A DNA stretch of 8,806 nt, taken from positions 1 to 8,806 of the forward strand of contig JBBIKU010000101.1 in assembly GCA_037445245.1 (NCBI GenBank), written 5' to 3'. Positions 1 through 6,803 of the stretch are shown in pieces (within the stretch, counting starts at the first letter, position 1; each line of letters begins with the position of its first letter). The position numbers and the translations under genes were made by a program. The DNA is from JBBIKU01 sp037445245. GTDB taxonomy: Bacteria > Chloroflexota > Anaerolineae > Anaerolineales > Anaerolineaceae. Below the pieces are notes generated by a model. It was not told where the DNA came from, searched no databases, and saw only the letters and a list, made by a program, of their open reading frames with translations.

Positions 1-375
1 CGCCAGCAGCACATTGATATCCGCTTCGTAGGTCTGGGCAATTCCCCAGCAGGTATCGTTCTCTTTTACCGTGTATTCGAACGGACCGCTGGGGGTCGGA
101 GTCAGCGTTTCGGTGGGGATCAGTGTCTCGGTCGGCGTCAGGGTAGTGGTCGGGCTTGGCGTGATCGGGGTTGGCGTCAGGGTTTCGGTGGGTGTCGGCG
201 TGGCGCTGGCAAACAACGAGAACGCCGGACGGTCGGGACCGGTCAGCCACACGATCAGAATGATGATCCCCACCACCACCAACAATACCGCCAGTCCGCT
301 TATCAGAAATGGCAGCATTTGTTGCCGTTTGCGGTAAGAATCGATCACATTTTGAGGGGTTTCTTTTCCAGCCAT
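1..375 (-). CDS. Membrane-anchored LysM-domain protein, N-terminal part (runs off the left edge)
   Basis: The first 125 residues are visible. A basic cytoplasmic stretch (YRKRQ, residues 14-18) precedes one strongly hydrophobic membrane segment (about 22-44). A Thr/Pro-rich linker (about 58-98) follows, then the start of a LysM domain at about residue 101 (YTVKENDTCWGIAQTY). LysM domains bind N-acetylglucosamine-containing glycans such as peptidoglycan. The layout implies an N-in/C-out single-pass protein that holds a glycan-binding module away from the membrane. The ATG is chosen because AGGA lies about seven bases upstream and the basic-hydrophobic order follows at once. The gene lies 91 bases downstream of uvrA on the same strand, so read-through from uvrA is possible. 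Whatever follows the LysM domain lies outside the window, so the full function is unknown. The type of protein is fairly certain; the role is inferred. Confidence 0.85.
   Translation of the reverse strand, partial: MAGKETPQNVIDSYRKRQQMLPFLISGLAVLLVVVGIIILIVWLTGPDRPAFSLFASATPTPTETLTPTPITPSPTTTLTPTETLIPTETLTPTPSGPFEYTVKENDTCWGIAQTYEADINVLLA
82..204 (-). repeat. Degenerate tandem repeat coding for the Thr/Pro-rich linker
   Basis: Inside the LysM gene, GTCGG/GGTTTCGGTGGG-type units recur imperfectly on the plus strand. On the coding strand they encode variants of TPTETLTP (for example PTPTETLTPTP and LIPTETLTPTP). Such linkers are typical extended spacers of exported proteins. The repeat makes the length prone to slippage between strains. 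Confidence 0.7.
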
Positions 376-418
376 AAGGTTTCCTGTTTATCCTTCCGGG
401 AAGCACTCATGCAGAGCA

Positions 419-465
419 ATCAACACCGACCCTATCCGAATAATATGCGGTCGGTTGATTCGGAT
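419..465. other. Inverted repeats between uvrA and the LysM gene
   Basis: Two competing hairpins overlap here. ATCCGAAT (434-441) pairs perfectly with ATTCGGAT (458-465) across 16 bases. ATCAACACCGACC (419-431) pairs with GGTCGGTTGAT (449-459) as 11 pairs with a two-base bulge. They sit just past the uvrA stop codon. No T-run follows on the minus strand, so this is not a canonical intrinsic terminator. It could be a weak terminator, an mRNA-stabilising hairpin or an operator for the LysM gene. Confidence 0.4.
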
Positions 466-466
466 T

Positions 467-3397
467 CTACCTGATATTTATTGATTCGGCGAGTCGGGTC
501 TGGATGTGGTTTTCAGCAAGATAACGCCTCAAGAACTGCCCGGTATACGAAGCTTCTTGTTCGCAAATTTCTTCCGGCGTGCCGTAGGCAATCAGCTCGC
601 CCCCGCCTTCGCCGCCCTCGGGACCCAAATCGATGATCGTGTCGGCGACCTTGACAATATCGGGGTTGTGCTCGATGATCAGCACCGAATTACCGGCATC
701 CACCAGGCGCTGCAACACATCGATCAGACGGTGAACATCAGCGGCGTGCAAGCCCACTGACGGTTCATCCAACACATACAGCGTCCTCCCAGTCGCCCGC
801 CGCGAGAGTTCGCGCGACAACTTGACCCGCTGCGCCTCGCCACCCGAAAGCGTCGGCGCCGGCTGCCCGATCTTGATGTAACCTAGCCCAACCTCTTCCA
901 GCGTGCGCAGGCGGTTGACAATCGCCGGAAAGGCAGCGAACAACTCCATACCCGCCTCTACCGTGGTTGCAAGCACATCGGCAATCGAATGCCCCTTAAA
1001 CTGTACCTGGAGTGTCTCCCGGTTGAAGCGCGCCCCGTGGCATACGTCGCACGGCACGTACACATCCGGCAGGAATTGCATTTCGATCCGCAATTGTCCA
1101 TGTCCCTGGCAGGCTTCGCAGCGCCCGCCATGGACATTGAAAGAAAACCGCCCCGGTTTGTAGCCGCGTATCTTGCTTTCGGGCAGTTCGGCGAACAGCC
1201 TGCGGATATCATCAAACATGCCAGTATAGGTGCCCGGATTGGAACGCGGCGTTCGCCCAATGGGCGACTGATCGATATTGATCACCTTGTCGATGTGCTC
1301 TAAGCCTTCAATGCGGTCGTGATCGCCAGGCAGGGTATGCGCGCCGTGCAGCTCGCGCGCCAGCGCAGCATACAACACGTCCACCATCAATGTCGACTTT
1401 CCCGACCCCGAGACGCCGGTAATACACACCAGCCTTCCCAGCGGGATTTCCACGGTCAAATTTTTAAGGTTGTTCGCCCGCGCCCCAATCACTTTGAGCG
1501 ATTTTCCATTCCCGCTGCGCCGTTTTTCCGGCAGCGGCACCCGCTTTCTACCCGAAAAATACGCCCCGGTCAAGGAAGCGGGATTCTCCAGGATGCGCTC
1601 GATCGGACCTTCAGCCACAACTTCGCCGCCATGATCGCCGGCGCCAGGGCCCAAATCGAGCACCCAGTCCGCCGCCCGTACCGTTTCTTCGTCATGTTCC
1701 ACCACCAGCACAGTGTTGCCTAGGTCGCGCAGATTCTTCAGCGTCGCCAGCAAACGAGCGTTGTCGCGCGGGTGCAACCCGATCGAAGGCTCATCCAGCA
1801 CGTACAACACGCCCATCAGGCGCGAGCCGATCTGCGTCGCCAACCGGATGCGCTGGGCTTCACCTCCCGAGAGCGACCCGGCGGAGCGCCGCAGGGTTAG
1901 GTAATCCAACCCCACGTCGACCAGAAAACGCAAGCGCTCCCCGATCTCTTTGAAGATGCGCCTGGCAATCGCCCGTTGGCGCGGCGTGAGCATATTTTCG
2001 TCGCTCTCCAGTCGTCGTATCCATTCCAGCGTGCGCAGCACCGCCCAGTCGGTGACTTCAATAATGTTTTTGCCGTCCACCGTCACCGCCAGCGCTTCCG
2101 GTCGCAGACGCAGCCCACCGCAGGTCGGACAGGGTCGATTGCTCATATACTCGGCAATCTTGTTGCGCACATATTCCGATTGGGTCTCGCGATAGCGTCG
2201 TTCCAGGTTGGGAATGACACCCTCAAATGAGGTGCGCACCACCGAGCGCCGCTCGCGTTGACCGACAAACTCGACCGTGATCTCCTGTCCGTTGGTGCCA
2301 TAGAGGATCAAATCCAATTTTTGGCGCGGCAGATTTTGCACCGGGGCGTTCAAATCGATCTTATAGTGACGCCCTACCGCCTCGACAATCTGCCAGTAAT
2401 ACCCACCCTGCTCGCGCTCTCTGCCGGTGTTCCACTCCATGGCGACGATGGCACCTTCGTTCAAGGAACGTTCGGGGTCGGGGATCAACAATTCGGGGTC
2501 AATTTCCAGTTTGCTGCCCAAGCCTTGGCATTCAAGACATGCGCCGTGCGGCGTATTAAAAGAGAAGGTGCGCGGCTCAATCTCCTGCAAACTCACGCCG
2601 TGCTGTGGACAAGCGAGATGCTCCGAAAAATGGATGTCCGCCGGCTCAGCCAGCGAAAGGTTGTGCACCGTGAGATACCCCTCGCCCACCTTGAGAGCGG
2701 TTTCCACCGAATCGGTCAGGCGCGAACGTTGGGCTTGAATTTCCTCATCGTCCTCCGGTTTGGTGAGCACCAAGCGGTCGATCACGGCTTCGATGGTGTG
2801 GATCTTATATCGGTCGAGCGTGATCTCCTGGTCGAGATCCATCACCTGCCCATCCACCCGCAGACGGACAAAACCCGCCTTACGCATTTCTTCGAACACT
2901 GCCTGGTAGGTACCTTTCCTGCCCCGCACCACCGGCGCCAGGATCAACAGGCGGCTGCCCTCTGCCATGCCCTCAATCACGTCTACGATCTCCTGCGCTG
3001 ACTGGCGCACCACCTCACGCCCACAGACCGGGCAATGCGGCACGCCGATGCGAGCGAACAACAGGCGCAGGTAATCGTAAATTTCGGTCACGGTGCCGAC
3101 GGTCGAACGGGGGTTATGCGAGGTGGCTTTCTGATCAATGGATACTGCCGGCGACAATCCCTCGATGGCATCCACGTCCGGTTTGTCCATCTGTCCCAGG
3201 AACTGGCGGGCGTATGCCGATAGTGACTCCACATAGCGCCGCTGACCTTCGGCAAAAATAGTGTCGAATGCCAGCGATGACTTCCCCGACCCGGATAAAC
3301 CGGTAATGATCACCAGCCGGTCGCGTGGAATTTCTACGGTGATATTTTTCAGGTTGTGCTGCCGGGCTCCAACCACCCGGATTACGTTTTGAGACAT
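467..3397 (-). CDS. uvrA: UvrA, ATPase subunit of the UvrABC excision nuclease
   Basis: UvrA is the damage-recognition ATPase of nucleotide excision repair. As a dimer it loads UvrB at lesions. The 976 residues contain both ABC modules. The first has Walker A GLSGSGKS (33-40), signature LSGGEAQR (509-516) and Walker B LYVLDEP (531-537). The second has GVSGSGKS (661-668), LSGGEAQR (850-857) and LYVLDEP (873-879). Zinc sites are C122/C125 with C423/C426; C263/H266 with C287/C290; and C760/C763 with C783/C786. The 263/266 pair is CxxH rather than the CxxC of E. coli. The ATG at 3397 is preferred over an in-frame ATG at 3475. It has AAGGAAAACC before it, gives the usual MSQNVIRVVGARQHNLKN start, and lies downstream of a good -10 box that the longer version would overlap. 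Nothing suggests damage to the gene. Confidence 0.98.
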   Translation of the reverse strand: MSQNVIRVVGARQHNLKNITVEIPRDRLVIITGLSGSGKSSLAFDTIFAEGQRRYVESLSAYARQFLGQMDKPDVDAIEGLSPAVSIDQKATSHNPRSTVGTVTEIYDYLRLLFARIGVPHCPVCGREVVRQSAQEIVDVIEGMAEGSRLLILAPVVRGRKGTYQAVFEEMRKAGFVRLRVDGQVMDLDQEITLDRYKIHTIEAVIDRLVLTKPEDDEEIQAQRSRLTDSVETALKVGEGYLTVHNLSLAEPADIHFSEHLACPQHGVSLQEIEPRTFSFNTPHGACLECQGLGSKLEIDPELLIPDPERSLNEGAIVAMEWNTGREREQGGYYWQIVEAVGRHYKIDLNAPVQNLPRQKLDLILYGTNGQEITVEFVGQRERRSVVRTSFEGVIPNLERRYRETQSEYVRNKIAEYMSNRPCPTCGGLRLRPEALAVTVDGKNIIEVTDWAVLRTLEWIRRLESDENMLTPRQRAIARRIFKEIGERLRFLVDVGLDYLTLRRSAGSLSGGEAQRIRLATQIGSRLMGVLYVLDEPSIGLHPRDNARLLATLKNLRDLGNTVLVVEHDEETVRAADWVLDLGPGAGDHGGEVVAEGPIERILENPASLTGAYFSGRKRVPLPEKRRSGNGKSLKVIGARANNLKNLTVEIPLGRLVCITGVSGSGKSTLMVDVLYAALARELHGAHTLPGDHDRIEGLEHIDKVINIDQSPIGRTPRSNPGTYTGMFDDIRRLFAELPESKIRGYKPGRFSFNVHGGRCEACQGHGQLRIEMQFLPDVYVPCDVCHGARFNRETLQVQFKGHSIADVLATTVEAGMELFAAFPAIVNRLRTLEEVGLGYIKIGQPAPTLSGGEAQRVKLSRELSRRATGRTLYVLDEPSVGLHAADVHRLIDVLQRLVDAGNSVLIIEHNPDIVKVADTIIDLGPEGGEGGGELIAYGTPEEICEQEASYTGQFLRRYLAENHIQTRLAESINIR

Positions 3398-3458
3398 GGT
3401 TTTCCTTATCCTCGTTTCAACGACCCAATCCCCAGCCACTGCTGAGGATTGAAGAAGT

Positions 3459-3464
3459 ATTATA
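3459..3464 (-). promoter_or_regulatory. Probable -10 box of uvrA
   Basis: The minus strand reads TATAAT inside GATATAATACTT, placing transcription initiation about 50 bases before the ATG at 3397. The best -35-like hexamer, TTCGCA (minus strand, 3489 to 3484), has a 19-base spacer, so the -35 is weak. The box supports the shorter uvrA start. Confidence 0.55.
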
Positions 3465-3518
3465 TCAGACACCACCCACCCGATGCGAATCGCTTACCCG
3501 ATCTTAACCTGTATCGGG

Positions 3519-3547
3519 TTGGTTTTAAGACTCATCCCCTGTATAAT
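3519..3547 (+). promoter_or_regulatory. Probable promoter of the MFS gene
   Basis: TTGGTT (3519-3524) and a perfect TATAAT (3542-3547) are separated by 17 bases. Transcription would begin near 3554 and give a leader of about 155 bases that contains both palindromic repeats. The -10 and the spacing are strong; the -35 is only TTG-like. Confidence 0.55.
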
Positions 3548-3590
3548 CATTCCAATTAAACTTTCCCCTGGCTCGCCGCCGCTTTTGTAC

Positions 3591-3640
3591 CTGGGGTCGG
3601 CGACCTCGGCTCATAACCGGGATCAACGATCCCGGCTACA
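3591..3640. repeat. Two tandem REP-like palindromes (26-base period)
   Basis: The second copy has a perfect hairpin, CCGGGATC-AAC-GATCCCGG (3617-3635), followed by CTACA. The first copy (3591-3614) reads CTGGGGTC-GGC-GACCTCGG then CTCAT. It forms the same hairpin as RNA with two G-U pairs. Its third stem pair is G:C where the second copy has A:T, a compensatory change. Related copies lie at 8601-8697. Both copies are in the same orientation and fall inside the predicted MFS 5' leader. Confidence 0.75.
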
Positions 3641-3709
3641 GTGCCCTGACTCGGCGCGATGGGAATTGGTGCTATCCGCCGACCGTGCAGGAGAATTCTA
3701 GGAGAAACC

Positions 3710-5023
3710 ATGCAAGAAAAAGAACACAAACGCGCCATCAATGCCTGGGCGATGTACGACTGGGGCAATTCCGCCTTCGCTACCACCATTATGGCAGCCG
3801 TGTTGCCGGTATATTACACCTCGGTCGCCGCCGGCTCGCTGCCGTCCAACATCGCCACTGCCTACTGGGGGTTTACCTCTTCCATTTCCGCGCTGATTGC
3901 GGCGATCATCAGCCCCATTCTGGGCGCGATGGCAGATTTCAGCGGCACAAAGAAACGCTTCCTGACCCTGTTTATGGCATTGGGAGTGACTTTCACCGCC
4001 TTGCTTTACTTCATCCAAAGTGGCGATTGGCTGCTGGCTTCGTTGTTCTTCATCTTTGGCAATATCGGTTTTGCCGGAAGCCTGGTCTACTACGATTCGC
4101 TGCTGCCGCACGTCGCCCACCCCGAAGAGATCGACCAGGTTTCTTCGCGCGGTTACGCCTTGGGATATATCGGCGGCGGCGTGCTGCTGGCAATCAACCT
4201 GGTGATGATCCTGTTCCTGCCCGATCTGCTGGGCGTCGACGCCGGCTTGATGACCCGTCTGACCTTCGTCAGCGTAGCGCTGTGGTGGTTCATCTTCACC
4301 CTCCCTCTACTGCTGCACGTCAAAGAACCCCTGCGGCGTATCCGCCCCGGCGAGGAAAACTTCAGACCCTTGCAGGCGAGCTTCAAACGTCTGACGCACA
4401 CCTTCGGAGAAATTCGCCAGTATCGCGATCTGGCAACCGCCATGCTGGCTTTCTGGGTCTACGCCAACGGAATCGGCACCATCATCGTCATGGCAACCGC
4501 TTACGGCAACGAGCTGGGATTTGCCCAGACCACCCTGATTGGCACCCTATTGATGGTGCAATTCATCGCCGCACCGTTCGCCTTTTTGTTTGGTTGGCTG
4601 GCAAAAAAGATTGGCACCAAACGCGCCCTCTATCTCAGCCTGTCGATTTACATGCTGATTTCGGTTCTGGGTTATTTTATGTATCAGGAATGGCAATTCT
4701 GGGTGCTCGGGGCGATGGTCGCCACCGTCCAGGGCGGCAGTCAAGCGCTCAGCCGTTCGCTGATCGGCAGGTTGATGCCTCCTAGCAAATCCGCCGAATT
4801 CTTCGGCTTTTTCAGCGTGTTCGAAAAATTTTCTTCGATCTTGGGACCCTTTATTTTCGGGGTGGTGTCCACCATCATGGGTGAAAGCCGCCTGAGTATC
4901 GCTTCGTTGATCGTATTCTTCGCCATCGGCATCTATCTACTGAAACGGGTGAATGTGCCGCGCGGCGTTCAGGTGGCGAAGGCAGAGGAGGCATCGCTGA
5001 TCACCGCTTCAAACCCGGCTTAG
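3710..5023 (+). CDS. MFS transporter of the UMF1 / Atg22-like family
   Basis: This is a 437-residue integral membrane protein with about 12 hydrophobic segments in two halves. The N-terminal AWAMYDWGNSAFATTI (12-27) is a hallmark of the UMF1 family, related to yeast Atg22, which exports amino acids from the vacuole. GAMADFSGTKKRF (72-84) is the loop 2-3 motif-A equivalent. QGGSQALSRSLIGRLMPP (341-358) followed by EFFGFFS (363-369) is the second-half family motif. A charged loop at about 203-240 separates the halves. Bacterial UMF1 substrates are mostly unknown, so none is assigned. The ATG at 3710 is chosen because GGAGAAACC precedes it and the hallmark follows at the expected distance; an in-frame ATG at 3659 has no such signal. 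The gene is monocistronic, divergent from uvrA and convergent with ruvA. Confidence 0.92.
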   Translation: MQEKEHKRAINAWAMYDWGNSAFATTIMAAVLPVYYTSVAAGSLPSNIATAYWGFTSSISALIAAIISPILGAMADFSGTKKRFLTLFMALGVTFTALLYFIQSGDWLLASLFFIFGNIGFAGSLVYYDSLLPHVAHPEEIDQVSSRGYALGYIGGGVLLAINLVMILFLPDLLGVDAGLMTRLTFVSVALWWFIFTLPLLLHVKEPLRRIRPGEENFRPLQASFKRLTHTFGEIRQYRDLATAMLAFWVYANGIGTIIVMATAYGNELGFAQTTLIGTLLMVQFIAAPFAFLFGWLAKKIGTKRALYLSLSIYMLISVLGYFMYQEWQFWVLGAMVATVQGGSQALSRSLIGRLMPPSKSAEFFGFFSVFEKFSSILGPFIFGVVSTIMGESRLSIASLIVFFAIGIYLLKRVNVPRGVQVAKAEEASLITASNPA

Positions 5024-5039
5024 CGTCCCAACAGCGCTT

Positions 5040-5636
5040 CTAATCGCCAAAATATTGCAATGCCAGTCGCAACCGCTCTGCCACATCTTGGAGAGCGTCT
5101 TTGGGCAGTGATTGCAGCGCTGCCTGAGCTTCAACCACGCTATACCCCAGCGCGGTCAATGCCCGCATCACTTCGGTGTCGATATCCAGCCATTCCGAGA
5201 TTTCCAGCGGCATACCTTCACCTACTTTGCCTTGCAGGTACAAAACGATCCTCTGCGCAGTTTTTCTGCCCACACCGGTCACCCCCGCTAGCAGGTCCGG
5301 CTGCTCGCTCAACACCGCCTTGCGGATCACCGCCAACGAAAGTGAGGAGAGAATAGCCAGCGCCAGGCGAGGTCCTACCCCGTTGACCCCCAGCAGCAAG
5401 GTAAAAAAGTCACGCTCTTCTTCGCTCTCGAAACCATAAAGGCTCAGGGCGTCCTCACGCGCCCTCGAAGTGGCTACGCGCATCACCAGGTGCGTGTGCA
5501 GCAAGATGCGCTCGCCGCGCCCGGTTTCACGGCATAGAGATGCCGGCGCGAACACCCGCAACCCAATCCCGCCGACATCCACCACCAAATATTCTGCTCC
5601 AACCGAAAGCACTTCACCGTGCACGTTCGCAATCAT
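5040..5636 (-). CDS. ruvA: RuvA, Holliday junction DNA-binding subunit of RuvAB
   Basis: RuvA binds Holliday junctions as a tetramer and directs the RuvB motor for branch migration. The 198 residues show an OB-fold N-terminal domain (MIANVHGEVL onwards, with VVDVGGIGLRV at 18-28). Two helix-hairpin-helix motifs follow: LLGVNGVGPRLALAIL (81-96) and AGVTGVGRKTAQRIV (117-131). A C-terminal RuvB-contacting domain spans about 150-198. The acidic pin, E55-D56 in E. coli, is E61-D62 here. It is preceded by about seven additional residues (VATSRAR) absent from the usual VREDA context. The start at 5636 gives the canonical N-terminus; an in-frame ATG 63 bases earlier adds unrelated sequence. The ATG overlaps the TGA of the preceding broken gene (ATGA), with purine-rich GGGAGG and CAGG sites upstream. 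ruvB is not adjacent. Confidence 0.97.
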   Translation of the reverse strand: MIANVHGEVLSVGAEYLVVDVGGIGLRVFAPASLCRETGRGERILLHTHLVMRVATSRAREDALSLYGFESEEERDFFTLLLGVNGVGPRLALAILSSLSLAVIRKAVLSEQPDLLAGVTGVGRKTAQRIVLYLQGKVGEGMPLEISEWLDIDTEVMRALTALGYSVVEAQAALQSLPKDALQDVAERLRLALQYFGD

Positions 5637-6275
5637 CCTGCCTGACCCTCCCTGTCCAAAGATGCACCCCGCCGCTCGTTGCCCATCAACAGCACCCATG
5701 AGGGGGGATAACGGGTGGCTTGATCATCGAGCGTGGCTGCCGCGAAAGTATCCGCCACAGGAACATCGTGTTGGCGCGCCCAATCCGCCAGTTGCTCAAA
5801 ACCGGTTTGCACCATCTGCTGGTTGAACACAACACCCATCCTGGCGCGCACTGCCGTTGGATCGTAAGGATCGGCGCTGTTTTCGAGCAAGTGGACTCCG
5901 TTGCCGCCAACCGCACCCAGTGCGCACAGGATGACGCCCAGATTGACGGGATCCGCCAGGGTGCGCCGCTGCTGGCTGGCGCGCAACCGCGGCCATCCGC
6001 TGTGGCCCTTTCTTTAACGAAAACCCCGCAAACACTCCGGCGGTAACTTCTAGAACTTCCAACCCACCCAGCCGCGCCGTCTCGAAAAGCTGGCATCCAA
6101 ACTCGCTGGTGAGCAATTCCGGCGCCACCAACATTTCGATAAGCGCATTTCGTTGCAGCGCTTCGGCAACCAACCGTAGACCTTCCAGGTAAAACGATCC
6201 GCATTGCTGACGCATCTTGCGTTGACGTAAGCGGCGGATCTCTTTGACACAGGGGGTAGCGCTGCATATGGTCAT
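5633..6275 (-). pseudogene. Broken TrmH/SpoU-family RNA methyltransferase
   Basis: The SPOUT-family 23S rRNA/tRNA 2'-O-methyltransferase sequence is recognisable but split between two frames. From the ATG at 6275, about 100 residues (MTICSATPCVKEIRRLRQRK, then YLEGLRLVAEAL and GPQRMAAVARQ) match the substrate-binding N-terminal domain. Around 5970-5985 homology jumps by one frame to the SpoU domain, with DPVNLGVIL, DPYDPTAVRARMGVVF and finally LLMGNERRG. Several lesions are visible. There is a frameshift. The inter-domain segment is too short, roughly 15-20 residues missing. The motif 1 Arg is replaced (NLGVILCALGA instead of NLGxxxRTADA). The C-terminus stops after the GNERRG motif, lacking about 35 residues including the SLN motif. 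Literal translation from 6275 would end at 5796 after 159 residues. The start lies 19 bases after ruvC without a strong ribosome site. An assembly error could explain the frameshift alone, not the whole set. Confidence 0.85.
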
Positions 6276-6294
6276 TGGATGCTCGTTCAGCGGC

Positions 6295-6792
6295 TCAACC
6301 GCTTTCCATCGTTTTGAGCCGGTAACTGTGAAGATGACAGATGGCAACCGCCAGCGCGTCGGCAGCATCATCCGGGCGCGGCAATTCCTTTAATCCCAAC
6401 AACACCCTTACCATTTGCTGCATCTGGCGCTTGTCCGCCGCGCCGTATCCGGAAACGGCAAGCTTGACCTCGATGGGGGTGTATTCCGCCGCTTCAAGCC
6501 CGGCATGTGCCAGGCTCATCAAAATAACACCCCGCGCCTGTCCGACCGCCATGGCAGTTTTGGTGTTGCGCTGGAAGAATAATTTCTCCACCGCCCCGCT
6601 TTGGGGACGATGGAGATCGATCAACATTTTCAGTTCTTGATTCAACAACAGCAACCGTTGCGAGTCGGATAACGCGGCTGGCGTTTTGATCACGCCATAA
6701 GCAATTGCCTCCAGATTCCCCTCAGGGGATGACTGGCGCACCAAGCCGTAACCGGTGCTGGCTGTGCCTGGGTCGATTCCGATGACCAGCAT
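6295..6792 (-). CDS. ruvC: RuvC, Holliday junction resolvase
   Basis: RuvC is the dimeric endonuclease that cuts Holliday junctions symmetrically with RuvAB. The 165 residues begin MLVIGIDPGTASTGYG. The four catalytic carboxylates are in place: D7, E69 (in VEKLFF), D142 and D145 (in PDDAADALAVAICH). The conserved FFQRNTKTAMAVGQARG segment lies at 72-88. Length and order are normal for the family. The start lies 11 bases after the yebC stop. The GGAGGT further upstream (about 18 bases away, within the end of yebC) is distant, so translational coupling to yebC is likely. Downstream lies the broken methyltransferase and then ruvA. Confidence 0.97.
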   Translation of the reverse strand: MLVIGIDPGTASTGYGLVRQSSPEGNLEAIAYGVIKTPAALSDSQRLLLLNQELKMLIDLHRPQSGAVEKLFFQRNTKTAMAVGQARGVILMSLAHAGLEAAEYTPIEVKLAVSGYGAADKRQMQQMVRVLLGLKELPRPDDAADALAVAICHLHSYRLKTMESG

Positions 6793-6803
6793 TGGCTCGC
6801 CGG

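Larger units (their letters stand above)
3398..3709. other. Divergent intergenic region between uvrA and the MFS gene
   Basis: This 312-base gap contains no supported gene. It holds a minus-strand -10 box for uvrA (3459-3464), a plus-strand promoter (3519-3547), and two tandem palindromic repeats (3591-3640) that would lie in the 5' leader of the MFS mRNA. A strong Shine-Dalgarno, TAGGAGAAACC, lies immediately before the MFS ATG. I see no recognisable LexA/SOS operator. Confidence 0.7.

Noticed and set aside
2258..3001. 247-codon plus-strand open frame inside uvrA
   Set aside because: It lies wholly within the antisense of a certain gene and resembles no known family. Long antisense frames are expected in GC-rich genes.
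467..3475. Longer uvrA starting at the ATG at 3475 (26 extra residues)
   Set aside because: The extra N-terminus is not UvrA-like, has no ribosome site and overlaps the TATAAT box. The ATG at 3397 has a good ribosome site and the family N-terminus.
3591..3640. CRISPR-like repeat
   Set aside because: The two units are tandem and palindromic, with no constant-length unique spacers.
3685..4785. 366-codon plus-strand open frame overlapping the transporter
   Set aside because: It is a shifted frame of the MFS gene, rich in Arg/His with no domain, whereas the MFS frame has clear motifs and a ribosome site.
5686..6267. 193-codon minus-strand frame over the broken methyltransferase
   Set aside because: It carries no recognisable motif. 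The methyltransferase homology lies in the other two minus-strand frames.
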